A DNA stretch of 64,000 nucleotides. It comes from Owenia fusiformis (Eukaryota; Annelida; Polychaeta; Sabellida; Oweniidae). Shown here one piece after another: positions 23,801 through 33,914 of this stretch. The stretch spans positions 14,120,714 to 14,184,713 of the forward strand of contig CAIIXF020000007.1 of assembly GCA_903813345.2 (NCBI GenBank), given 5' to 3'. The notes under the pieces are model-generated. The model was not told where the DNA came from. It saw nothing but the letters and a program-made list of their open reading frames with translations, and did not search any database. How positions within the stretch are numbered: the first letter of the stretch is position 1; each line of letters begins with the position of its first letter. The position numbers and the translations under genes were made by a program.

Positions 23801-25233
23801 TCTTAAAATTGTGCTACAGAGCCAAAAATGTGCTCAGCATTAAGAGGAAAATGTGCTAAATTCAAATCCGTCTTTTGGTCTATATCTGCAAGAAAAAATT
23901 GTTAAGAGATAAGCCATGGCTCATTTGAAAGGTCTCTTTGCGCTTTTTAAGATAAACAAAAAATCAAAATATTGAAAAATATGTGATAAGACCCCTTTTC
24001 CTGTGGCTTGTTAATTTGAGAAATGGTTTCGACACATTCTCTCAGCTACTCTAAAGTGTGTAGTAAAATATATTAAGGAATCTAATGTGTTTCTTGAAAC
24101 TGCTCTCACATAGCGGACAAAATACCAAATACATCTAGATCTCATTAACTGCAATAACTACATCTAGATCTCATATGTAAATACTATTATGTCACTAAAT
24201 TGTGTCATTAAAAGTTAAATTAATAAATTGTGAAGTTTTCTCAGTGTTTTTATGCTCTACCAAAGCAGACAAATCTATAGACCCAAACCTGTGTTAATTA
24301 CAAGCAATTTAACCACGGACAACATGGTCTCAGTTTTCAGTCAGTGGATTATGCTTGCTGATTCGCTGCTTGCTAGCAATTGTTCTACTTGTAGGAGGCT
24401 ATAGTTTGGGATTGGGCACACGGGCTAAGCAAGACTATCAACTGACCTGTGTTATACCCAGGTGCTTCTGTAGCAACTTCAGTGCTAGTCTGCAGTTGTT
24501 CACTCTGTGATGAGGGCGAAGGAGGTCATGTCTTGGGCAGGCGCCTGGGTATAGACTCTCTATTAAAGCACAAAGTGCTATCCCATCACACCATGCATCG
24601 GTGAAGTTGGAGATATGGAATTCTGGGATCTGATTGTGAACCCATTCTTGTAGTCGCCTCTTGGTGGATTGCTCTAAAAGTTGAAAACAAGTTCAAGATT
24701 ACTCAAAATAACTATATTATTGTCAAGTGTTTCTAGTATGAAACGCTCCAATGTGGTACTCACCGCTTTGGAATTTCTCGATGAATAGTTCCCATAGTGA
24801 CGGCTTGGGGAAGGTTCCCAAATTCTCATCAAATGCAGGGTTTTGAGATTTCTTACGTCTCATACTTAAGTTTCGTGGGTTGAGATATTTTATGTATGAT
24901 ATATAGCGCCATATAATCTTCAGTAGACACAAAATGCTTCTCCCTACATGTGCCCACGTCAACACTAAAAAATACAGAGAATAATCCACACATATCATAT
25001 ATCACATTGCATAGCTACCTGTTCGGGAGTTTCAATAACAGAGGCTTAATAATTATTCATCACGAGACTGAAGTTTACACAGCAAATGAATTAATCTGTA
25101 TGTTTATATAAAATTCTATCATATTAATGAAAGATAAATTATAACCACAAAATGCACAATTTTATAAATACATTACTTATAGTATACCTAATAGCTTACC
25201 TGGGTGTTTCATTTTTCTATATCTTCTCGCCAT
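17845..25233 (-). CDS. Filamin-like protein: CH domain, two filamin repeats, giant disordered linker
   Basis: Exons in transcript order: 25233-25200, 24964-24764, 24673-24447, 22747-18926, 18307-18107, 18018-17845. Phases agree throughout (about 1,552 residues). Exons 2-4 encode a calponin-homology domain (LQEWVHNQIPEF, FTDAWCDGIALCALIESLYP, NNCRLALKLL, then ITAEVMASL at the exon 4 start) resembling the second CH domain of filamin actin-binding regions. Exon 4 (3,822 bp, open throughout) adds a filamin repeat ending IQGSPFKVKVS, interrupted by about 85 extra residues, then some 1,000 Ser/Thr/charged residues. A second repeat (AYGTGIMHGRV to PGSPFLCK) spans exons 4-5. It likely links to actin. 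The first two exons, and the last splice with donor GTTACA, are less certain. Without that splice the protein stops at 18095. A further CH1 exon upstream cannot be excluded. Confidence 0.85.
18486..18661. mobile_element. MITE-like element in the filamin-like gene intron
   Basis: A 176-bp segment bounded by TAAGCCTCAGTCAC and GTGACTGAGGCATTA (imperfect inverted repeats). Inside are CG-rich motifs (GCGACGGTCGT, ACGACCGCCG, GCCGTAG) like those at 1.56-2.86 kb. No clean target duplication is seen. Confidence 0.6.
22748..24446 (-). other. Intron 3 of the filamin-like gene
   Basis: AT-rich, without a supported exon. It contains a diverged copy (about 24105-24300) of the dispersed CCGTCACAGCGGAC repeat, including the TTTTTATG...GCAGACAAAT segment. 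Confidence 0.55.
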
Positions 25234-28200
25234 TATGGAAAATGATCACCACTCTTTCTGTTTCTGGATTCACCGTCAGTAATTATCCATCCAGTATTTA
25301 GCATTTGCCCAACCCATTTGTTGGTTACACATGTTATAGATCCATATGTAAGCACGACAGAGGATTGAATATAATCTCGTCGCTTTATGAAGGAGTACCA
25401 GCTTGATAATTTAATATTCCTTTACAACAACTTTGACAAGCACACGCAGATCACCATTGACGATATATTAACAAGTTCCAGTCGCGAGCGTTACTTTGTA
25501 GCATGTTGTAAGTGATGTAATGACCATAAAGACCCCATGTATAATTTACACCACTAAGCATATAATATTGTAGGCTTGCCCAATGTTATGTGAGATTTGA
25601 ATGACCTTTTTGGGAATGATTGTGAATTTGTTGTACCTTGAAATAACAGGTTATTCCTTATGCCTATTGACTAGTGGCCTGGATCTTGATCAAGCTTATG
25701 GTATACCGAAAACGTTTGTATTTTCTAAATGTTGTTGCTATGGTAGCTATATCCCTCTTGTGAAAACAAAATGTTAATTGTTATTCTTATCTACTAGATG
25801 TCTGATTATCTATTCATGTTTTCAGGGAGTTACCAAGAACAACAATTCCTGCCCGATCTTCATCGACATTTTATATGTTGTTGCTATGGTTACTTTGCCC
25901 CTCTTGCTGTAGCAGCAACGATAATTTAAATTACTACATTTACTGAAAAAAGTAGCTGTGTAAGAGCAGTCATTAGAAACTATCTAATTTCAATTAAGCT
26001 AAAAATGCATGATGTATGATAACTTTCTAACATTTTATTGTTACTATAGTAACCATGTATCAATTGTTGATAAAGCAACCACAGTGCAATGTACTAAGCT
26101 GTTGTGTTCAAACGCTGAATGAAACTGAGGTAAATTTACACTTTAAAAAACAAGTGTACAACGAATGCACAAGAAAAATATTTAGATGATAGCCTTTGTT
26201 CCATTTTTATACGAGGCCTTTAATGAAACTAGCAACAGTGAACAATATCTGAGGTTGAGATACTGGTAATTCAATTCCTAATCAGTAGTTCACCCACAGC
26301 CCTGTACCTTGCGCAGCCACCAGTTGGTTTACGGTACGTGAGCTATTCTTCAAAGCTAAAGGACATTCAGTGTGATATATATCGCGACACCCTAGAGAAG
26401 CTCAAAAGTAAGTAGTGTTCGTCTGATGACCTATCAGGCTGGTAATCCCCATTGGCATATTGTGTCCAGAGACATATATAATGTCTCTGATTGACACAGC
26501 TTCAGTATCCTTGCAATGGATCTCGCGTTTATAAATATGGTTGAAAGCACACGTTGATTAAACAGGTGGTTGTTATGGGTTGATGACTAGAGTTCGTTGA
26601 TGAGCCATTATACCTACAAGTAAAGACATACGTGAGTTAGTCACGAATATAATAAAGACGTCGATTATTAGCCAATTACATTATCAATTGTTGTATTAAC
26701 GAATTCAAGTAAGATGTAATTTAATAATTGGATAATTTCGCATTGGAATACGCCTTTTATAATTATCGCATTCTTCTTAGAATTCATGAACGTGTCCTAA
26801 TGACGAAATTAATTATGTACAGGCAGTACTTATTAATATTGCTCGTAGGAAATGTAAGTGGTATAAATAATTCTTTCTTCATATTTACGTAAGCAAGACC
26901 GATGAGTCTAATAATTAACAACGCCTAATTATATCTTCCGTTTAAAGGAATATTCAACCCAAACATCTGGATATCATAACTATATTTCACCTTTTCTCCC
27001 ATATTTGGTAAAAATGTGGTATTTATATGGTCTGAACAGATATAAATTGACACCCCCTCAGATCATGTTACCAGTTTCTTAGGAAGATATTTTTGAGAAG
27101 GAATAAAAAGGATTGCGTATGGCTTGGTAGCCCGGGGGATTTACTGTACACAAATGTTGGTGGGGGTCCTAAGCTGAACCCTCAGATATCAATAGGTTCC
27201 CATACCAATCTGTCAAATTTCAATTTCAAATTTCCCATACCAACCAAAATAAAGCCCAACAGCCATACCACATGTCCAAATATAGTACCTATGCCATACC
27301 AGATGTTAAGATATAAGACCAATGTCATACCAAATATCTTAATATAGGACCAGTGTCATACCAAATGTCCAAAGTAGAAAAAGCTAATATTCAAACTGAA
27401 GAAGGCCTTGAGAAGAAGGCAAATCTATGAAGAAAACGATCCAAAACAACCTCAAATTATTAAGGATATGTAAAATTACTAGACCAATACCACACCACAA
27501 GTGTGAGGTAACATATTTCCACGACCATTCTCATACCTGAAAGTGGAATTTGGGAGGGGGGTATTCTCATACCAGATCCTAAAATTTGGGTCTATTGCCA
27601 TACCAAATGTTAAAAAGGTACCCCATGTGCGCCAAGGATCCCCCTCAAGGTTTATATACAATGACCCCCCGAGCCTGGTAGGTTACTTTGTGATTAACTA
27701 TATCTTGTTTAAACAAACCACTTAGTTAGTATCGGGAGGGCAATTGTATCCACACCAAGACAGGGAAGCAGTGATGGCGCGAATGTTTACAATTTTCACA
27801 ATAGACTTTAGGAAATGTCGTTTAGCCATTTTGTAGAATAAAATTCAATGATCAAAACTTAAATATCTGAGAAAAAATCTGATCTAAGCAGCTAAAATGC
27901 GGAAATGTCCAATTTGTTTGAAATTGAAAATTGACATCCATTTTTCATAATAATTTCCAATAATACCCTTAAACATAAAAGCAATCCCACGAATAAACTT
28001 CCTTGAACTTGAAAATGATATGACAACGAGAGATGTTGTAAAATATTGTGAAACTGTAAGAAATCTATCACAACTAGTCTCGACCATTTATCAAAGACTT
28101 CATTATTTTATATTTTGGTTACATTTCTTTCCAATGCTCCATCGACCATATGCACATACATGTATGAAGTGTTCAAATTGACAGTCGTCCCCTATATAAC

Positions 28201-29456
28201 GTATATGATCCACCTGAGACTCAGGATCCACAGTCTTCGTGACATATCTCGGAACATGTTGACACATGTGACGAACATGATGTTGAATTATATCATTTGC
28301 TATTGGATATTGCCTGGTTATAAATCATTAGAATATAGCTATATACGACTTCCAATGTACTCTGAGGAAATGAGGCAATGCCACACCTTACTATACTACT
28401 CCTCGATCAATCGCTAATTGTATTGTATTTTGTTTAGCACCAATGAAGGTGAGTAATATCTCTTGGGTATATTCCGTAATCACTCTGTGTACTCCTCTGT
28501 TGTTGGTTTGGCAATCTTTCCCTACCAATGGGTGTTGTCAAGCGACATACATACAGTACCAACCTTCCTTTGCTTCATTCAGTCTGTGGACATTATCCAG
28601 ATATTTATTACTAATCCTTCCACCATATCTAGATGACCGATAAATCAACCATGATAACCATTCATGATTGTAACCTATTACTAGCCATATAAATTCTATA
28701 TCTGGCATTGAATTGATTTGTCTCACTTACCTACTCGCGAACCACCTTGACTCAATACTACCGTTCACTGCTGAGGCACATGAGCCAATATTCCTACCTG
28801 GATACGTAGAATAAATGAAACAACATCATCAATTCTGAATGTAATTAGTACCCGAGTACTCTATATGTGTGTCTCTCTACCGATAACAAGAACTATTGTT
28901 ATCATTCTTGTGTAGATTGGGTCTTGTGTATTTCCCGGAAGAATCGATACAGAACAAAACTTGTTTTAGTCACATTTCGATGTCCCCGCGGATATCCTCC
29001 TTCTATTATGTACTCGTAAAAGTCTTGTTGTCGATAGAGAGGTTTCGCAGAACGTTTTTAGCTCAATGTATCTAAAATCCGTAACGTATAACCATAGATT
29101 GAAAGCCCATGGTACAACGCATTCACCAGATTTTTGCATTCACCTGTATGCGTAATTCAATTGAAAACGAGATGCGGTTGTAGATATGTTTTAGTTATAA
29201 CCAGTTGTGCGAAACCTCTTAACTGAAACACAATGAAGTAGCAAATCCTCAACCTGACGCCATTTACAAGAGTTGGATTGGTGAAATTAACCTATTAACA
29301 TAAAAACAACAAAATCGCTCCATTACTATTCAAATTATAGCAAATAGTGGTAATATGGCCTCTTTTAAATCAGCGGCCATTTTGTAAAATTACTTTCAAT
29401 CAACTCGTATACCCGTGAAACTAGAATGAATATTGAACAAAAAATTGAATGTTACA
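25234..29456. other. Gene-poor interval upstream of the filamin-like gene
   Basis: No coding exon is supported on either strand. It should contain the promoter and any 5' UTR exons of the filamin-like gene, which I cannot locate. It holds one probable MITE (27124-27680) and a reverse copy of the 115-136 bp unit near 29300-29400. Confidence 0.5.
27124..27680. mobile_element. Probable MITE with GGGGG-ended TIRs and internal CATACCAAAT repeats
   Basis: The left end reads GGGGGATTTACTGTACACAA and continues to a GGGGGTCC block. The right end, on the - strand, reads GGGGGTCATTGTATATAAAC and continues to a GGGGGATCC block, so the arms are imperfect inverted repeats of about 36 bp. Inside, CATACCAAATGT(C/T) phrases recur every 30-40 bp (27255-27370 and again near 27600). 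A possible TGGTAG duplication flanks it. Confidence 0.5.
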
Positions 29457-29682
29457 TTAAATTCCCAATAATGCCAAATACGAAAAATAGACGCAAAAAA
29501 CTACAAGTAGTTGGTCAAATAGTTTATTGTACCTAACTAAACTAAAACAATAAACTACAATAGAAGTTACATAATATTATAATGCGTTAATTAATAGATG
29601 TTACGTAATAATACAATAGAAAATACATAACAGTACATTGCATTAAAGTAGTTACATAATAGCATATAATATTATGACCTCC
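29457..29682 (-). repeat. Split repeat B2 (226 bp)
   Basis: Apparently identical to 29881-30106. It forms the outer 3' end of the retroelement. Confidence 0.9.
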
Positions 29683-29724
29683 CAGTCCAGTACACCCTAA
29701 TTCAATTAAGGGGAGGGTGGGAGG

Positions 29725-29885
29725 GAGCATTAGCTAAAAATAGTACATGTTTAGTGCTTGGCTGCAGTAGCTGAAGTGATTAGATGATCTAGACATAATT
29801 AAAAGTTCATGACCTTTGCATGAACTGCAGAACCAGATGGCAACCTCTATAATTTAAATCTATTTCAACTGAAATTAAACTTAAA
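29725..29885 (-). repeat. Split repeat A2 (161 bp)
   Basis: Matches 33098-33258 at the other end of the retroelement. It starts GAGCATTAGC on the + strand and ends AAACTTAAA. Confidence 0.9.
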
Positions 29886-30106
29886 TTCCCAATAATGCCA
29901 AATACGAAAAATAGACGCAAAAAACTACAAGTAGTTGGTCAAATAGTTTATTGTACCTAACTAAACTAAAACAATAAACTACAATAGAAGTTACATAATA
30001 TTATAATGCGTTAATTAATAGATGTTACGTAATAATACAATAGAAAATACATAACAGTACATTGCATTAAAGTAGTTACATAATAGCATATAATATTATG
30101 ACCTCC
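29881..30106 (-). repeat. Split repeat B1 (226 bp)
   Basis: Copy of 29457-29682, beginning 16 bp after the recombinase stop codon. Confidence 0.9.
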
Positions 30107-30122
30107 GAACCCAAACTTGATG

Positions 30123-31076
30123 TTAAGTAGAAGTAGTAGAAGGTAGGTTAGTTGAAAAAGATTTTGCCATCTCTACTTTTGAAGCTACAGGTAATTCAAG
30201 ATAAACCTTATATGCGTCTGACTTCCAGTCACCTAGAATCTGGATGACATTAGGGGGAAGGCCTCTTTGTAGAGCCCAAGATGCGCCTCCCCTCCTAAAG
30301 GAATGAGGTGAAAAACAAGTACGGTCATAACCTGCCTTAGCTAAGCATGTGCCCAGGAGAGATGAGAACAGGGAGGGGGGAAAAGGTTTACCTCTGGGCA
30401 ACGTAAAGAGGGGGTAGTCTGGGCTGGAGGGGAAAGTAATAGCAAGGGCAGATAGTAGTGCAGATACTGGGCAAAGGGGGTGGCCTTTGATCTCAGTAAG
30501 CGGCACTTGCAAGATTCTCTCTCCAGACTGAATAGTCTTTGACCATTTCACATTAAGTAAGACCCCCCAGGGAAAAAATGTTACATCTCTCCTGCACAAA
30601 TGTTTGCTCTTGTCAAACTCTGAAGGCAACACATTAGATCTCCTAAACAGGCCATAGAAAGCAACTAAACAGACACCCCAGAAAACCACATGAAGGGGAT
30701 CATCCATATTTAGTTGCTTCCTAATGTCCAGCAAATGAGTTGGAGTAATAGCAGATTTCCTAATTGGTTTCCTGCCTAGGGTCTTTGTGAGACCCAAAAT
30801 GATGGTGTCCAGCCTATAATTGTTATTTAATGGGTTTGCATAACCACTTTCCAAGTGGAGTAGCCTGACAACATTAAGATACAGTTTCACTGATACTGGA
30901 GTAATGACCCCAGCTAATGAAGCAACATAGCGTTCCAGGTGTAATTGATTAACTGGTACTGGGTTGTAACCCATATTGTTACAAAATACAAGATATTTTT
31001 GGAGCTGGGCTGCATATGTTGATCTGGTAGAGGGGGTGTAGCAATTCATGCGTAGCGTAGCGATTGTGTTATCCAA
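30123..31076 (-). CDS. Tyrosine recombinase of the Ngaro-like retroelement
   Basis: A 317-residue open frame with the phage-integrase fold signatures. There is an N-terminal SAM-like core-binding part (TRSTYAAQLQKYLVFC), the first catalytic Arg in GLFRRSN near residue 145, HSFRRGG (H-x2-R box) near residue 262, and GDWKSDAYKVYL carrying the nucleophile Tyr near residue 288. In DIRS/Ngaro elements this enzyme integrates a circular cDNA. The frame has no stop or frameshift and overlaps the RNase H remnant by 31 bp in another frame. It may still be functional, but the partner RT is broken. Confidence 0.92.
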   Translation of the reverse strand: MDNTIATLRMNCYTPSTRSTYAAQLQKYLVFCNNMGYNPVPVNQLHLERYVASLAGVITPVSVKLYLNVVRLLHLESGYANPLNNNYRLDTIILGLTKTLGRKPIRKSAITPTHLLDIRKQLNMDDPLHVVFWGVCLVAFYGLFRRSNVLPSEFDKSKHLCRRDVTFFPWGVLLNVKWSKTIQSGERILQVPLTEIKGHPLCPVSALLSALAITFPSSPDYPLFTLPRGKPFPPSLFSSLLGTCLAKAGYDRTCFSPHSFRRGGASWALQRGLPPNVIQILGDWKSDAYKVYLELPVASKVEMAKSFSTNLPSTTST

Positions 31077-31318
31077 TTCTTCTTCCAGCTCAGCCAGTTG
31101 CGGACCTGCGGCAGAATGGAAAACAGAGAATTAAAACTCATGTGTGGTATTAAGTCCATAACAGACATTCCTGAATAAGGGAAGCGGCCAGGGTATAACA
31201 AGGCTTCCAAGGATAGGAGGGCATGGGGTTCATGAAGTCTGGAGATTGTATCTGCCATCACATTATTTAGTCCCTTGACATGGTGTGCTCTTAGATCAAA
31301 GTTGTAAGTCACTGTCTA
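31046..31318 (-). pseudogene. RNase H C-terminal remnant of the Ngaro-like element
   Basis: Reads FDLRAHHVKGLNNVMADTISRLHEP, matching the H-x-x-G-x-x-N-x-x-A-D-x-x-S-R end of DIRS-type RNase H. It is cut off from the RT/RNase H frame at 32.1 kb by the nested element. An in-frame TAG lies at 31316-31318, close to the expected insertion junction. Confidence 0.8.
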
Positions 31319-31372
31319 TCGTTCACAGAGCTTTTTATTTAAACTCCGTTCACGAGTATACTTGTTTTTGGG

Positions 31373-31596
31373 CTCTTATCCCAAAGATTAATGATTATAT
31401 AAGGTTGCATAATCATGATTTTGCGCTGTCATTACGTAACATTATCTCATGATTACGTAATCGTTTCTTTGGTATACAATTACGCAAGCTCTGATCGATA
31501 GATAGCCGTCTCCCCATGCCAAAAATGTTAAATTGTAATATGTTATATTTTATGTAATAAAATCTATCAAACGTACACATGTTCTTTGGATATAAA
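31373..31596 (+). repeat. 224-bp direct repeat, left copy
   Basis: Starts CTCTTATCCCAAAG and ends CTTTGGATATAAA. It contains several ATTACGTAA palindromes. Confidence 0.9.
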
Positions 31597-31885
31597 TTGT
31601 GATTTAACAAGTATTTGTTAAATCTGGTTTATATCACAGAGAACGGTGTCTGTCCTACCAGCCCAATTAAAAGTCTGTTGACAGATCCAATTAGGCCGGG
31701 ACAATAACTTATCTTAATGCTATACCAACTGTTCTGTAGTAGTTTGGTTTACACAGTTTTAGCTTGCATCTTGAGGAAGTCGGACGCTTACCCGCCCCCA
31801 CCCCTTCGCCCCCTTAATAGGGGGTATCGGGTGGCCCGGATTTCGGAGGCGGCTATCTATCTCAGCACTCGGTCCTCTGTGGTCT

Positions 31886-32109
31886 CTCTTATCCCAAAGA
31901 TTAATGATTATATAAGGTTGCATAATCATGATTTTGCGCTGTCATTACGTAACATTATCTCATGATTACGTAATCGTTTCTTTGGTATACAATTACGCAA
32001 GCTCTGATCGATAGATAGCCGTCTCCCCATGCCAAAAATGTTAAATTGTAATATGTTATATTTTATGTAATAAAATCTATCAAACGTACACATGTTCTTT
32101 GGATATAAA
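31886..32109 (+). repeat. 224-bp direct repeat, right copy
   Basis: Same sequence as 31373-31596, followed directly by host retroelement coding sequence. Confidence 0.9.
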
Positions 32110-32830
32110 CTTAGTATATCCATAATAACAGGATGTCGAGACCTCCCATAGTTGATCACTGCCATTGCAACAGAAGAATCGGTTGCAAGTTGAACCTTCT
32201 TATTTGACCATGTGTGCCCCCATCTCAATACAGAGAAGTATGCAGAGAGTATCTCCTTATAATTGATATGGTAATCCTTAAGAGAAGGGGTATCACGATG
32301 GAAATTTATATATGCCCAATCTCCATCATAGTATAATCCTGCTCCAGTATTGCAAGCATCCAGCTCGACAGTCACAACTGGATTGTTGTCCATTATTAAA
32401 GATTTTCCATGGAATGTGTCTATGTACTTAATCCACCAGTCTATGTCCTTATAGAATTGAGTCCCTAGCATGTATTTGTGTTTGCTGCGTTTGAGTGATC
32501 GTATGGTATCCAGGATCCGTTGGAGGAAATGCCTACCCCCTTTGACGACCTGGGTTGCCCAATGAAGTTTACCAGCCAATGATTCAAGCTGGGATCTAGC
32601 GGCGCGTTTTTTGCTTGAAAATTCGATGAGTAATGCTTTCAAGCTATTTAGATTTTCCTCTGGCAATGTCAGTTGCATTTTTATAGTATCAATGTTTATG
32701 CCTAAGAAAGTTAGAACCTGTGTAGGTCCTTCCACTTTTGACCAGTTTATGCTCAGACCAAGGGACCTGATCAATCCAATCAATGTGTCCCTTGCTTCTT
32801 GACACTCTCTCCCCCCGAGGGGCACCGTCT
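32110..32830 (-). pseudogene. Reverse transcriptase/RNase H fragment of the Ngaro-like element
   Basis: The frame reads ECQEARDTLIGLIRSLGL, INWSKVEGP, FLGINIDT, LESLAGKLHWATQVVKGGR and then the RNase H motifs VELDACNTGAGLYYDGDWA and LATDSSVAMAVI. This is the thumb/connection and RNase H half of a DIRS/Ngaro polymerase. The palm with its catalytic aspartates is missing, removed by a deletion whose junction lies near 32820-32850. The C-terminal end is replaced by sequence of the nested 224-bp repeat. Confidence 0.85.
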
Positions 32831-32844
32831 GGTGATATCCCAGG

Positions 32845-33039
32845 GCCATCTATGTCTCCTTTAAGAGCTTTAAGTCCCTTTTCTAGGAGGCGGAATTGCC
32901 CTAAAGGCTTTAGTTTCATTGCCTGTAAATCTTGAGGCACTTGCAGTGTAACGAGTGCCTCAATAGAGTCGAATCCATTCGCTTCAAGTGTCCTCATAGT
33001 TTCAGATGTAAGTCTGTTACTGGCTTGAAACTCCTCCAT
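32845..33039 (-). pseudogene. N-terminal remnant of the Ngaro-like gag-type ORF
   Basis: A start at 33039 opens MEEFQASNRLTSETMRTLEA, then FDSIEALVTLQ and LKPLGQFRLLEKGLKAL, before the frame meets the deletion junction near 32850. This region precedes the gag-like ORF in such elements. The rest of the ORF is gone. Confidence 0.65.
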
Positions 33040-33329
33040 GGTTTTTACTATTATTTTTATATTTTTCTCTGTTATACTTTGTCTTAATTAATACAGAGAG
33101 CATTAGCTAAAAATAGTACATGTTTAGTGCTTGGCTGCAGTAGCTGAAGTGATTAGATGATCTAGACATAATTAAAAGTTCATGACCTTTGCATGAACTG
33201 CAGAACCAGATGGCAACCTCTATAATTTAAATCTATTTCAACTGAAATTAAACTTAAAGACGAAATTAATGAAAAGTCATCATTGTCTTTGTACAGACAA
33301 CTCCTTGATAAAAAAAGGACGCCAACGTT

Positions 33330-33660
33330 CCCTTTTTAATGGCATGATATAGTGACACGATAATATTAACATATACTATTTCCAGCATAACTCTGAATGT
33401 ATTAATAAGATATTAATGCATTTGGTCTTTTTAATTTTTTTATAAAAAATAATATCAATATTTTTTGTCCGCTGTGACGGAGCATTTTCACAGTTCACAT
33501 TTGCAACTGCTCCGTCACAGCGGACAAAAAAATTAAACATTATTTTTTATAAAAGAATTAAAAAGACCTAATACATCAACATCTCATTTATACCTTCATA
33601 GTTATGTTGAAACCATGTGTAAATATTATCGTGTCACTATATCGTGCCATTAGAAAGTTA
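33330..33660. repeat. 330-bp near-palindrome (foldback element)
   Basis: The left arm (about 33330-33484) and right arm (about 33508-33660) are inverted copies. The inner 18 bp, GTCCGCTGTGACGGAGCA, are perfect, and further out TAGTGACACGATAATATT and GGTCTTTTTAATT also pair. The central loop is 23 nt. It begins about 70 bp from the retroelement end and is followed by the dispersed repeat at 33668. Confidence 0.85.
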
Positions 33661-33667
33661 AACAAGA

Positions 33668-33914
33668 AATGGTACATTTTGAAGTATGATACTCCGGCGC
33701 CATTTTCAATAGCTTTTCTTCCCAGCGTAATTGGACTTCAAACAGAAGTGAAAGTTACCCGCAAATGATATATCCATTGCATGGAGTAAGTAATTTTGTA
33801 TGGTATAACGAAACATATGGGTTGAAAAAATAAATCGTGAAGTATTCTTAGTGTTTTTATGAAAAATAGCATGCTCCGTCACAGCGGACAAATATTTCGA
33901 TACCAGCCTGTGAT
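33668..33914 (+). repeat. Dispersed repeat, copy 2 (CCGTCACAGCGGAC family)
   Basis: Close match to 1139-1385. Because the same CCGTCACAGCGGACAA motif forms the core of the adjacent palindrome, the two together probably make one composite element. Confidence 0.75.

Larger units (their letters stand above)
31373..32109. mobile_element. Nested element bounded by identical 224-bp direct repeats (TRIM-like)
   Basis: Direct repeats at 31373-31596 and 31886-32109 appear identical over 224 bp and enclose 289 bp of non-coding sequence. The unit interrupts the retroelement's RNase H frame, whose flanking halves resume near 32115 and 31336. Repeat-internal-repeat of about 740 bp resembles a terminal-repeat retrotransposon in miniature. 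However, the repeats lack TG...CA ends, and I see no primer-binding site or purine tract. An unrelated class with tandem-type ends remains possible. Confidence 0.7.
29457..33258 (-). mobile_element. Ngaro-like tyrosine-recombinase retroelement with split direct repeats
   Basis: In the - orientation the order is repeat A1 (33258-33098, about 161 bp), ORFs, repeat B1 (30106-29881, 226 bp), A2 (29885-29725), a gap, and B2 (29682-29457). A1/A2 and B1/B2 look identical by eye. This A1-ORFs-B1-A2-B2 plan is that of Ngaro/PAT elements rather than LTR or LINE elements. B1 and A2 share TTAAA. The flanks show no target duplication, as expected for recombinase-mediated insertion. Much of the gag-like and RT region is deleted, and a second element is nested in the RNase H part. 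Confidence 0.85.

Noticed and set aside
28115-28417. 100-codon + strand open frame in the gene-poor interval
   Set aside because: Composition is like random AT-rich DNA. No splice context or recognisable motif.
31413-31610. Two open frames with identical protein tails (also at 31926-32100)
   Set aside because: They are translations of the two copies of the 224-bp direct repeat, not genes.
31373-32109. Hammerhead ribozyme (retrozyme) in the nested repeats
   Set aside because: I looked for CTGATGA and GAAA cores on both strands and found no convincing arrangement.
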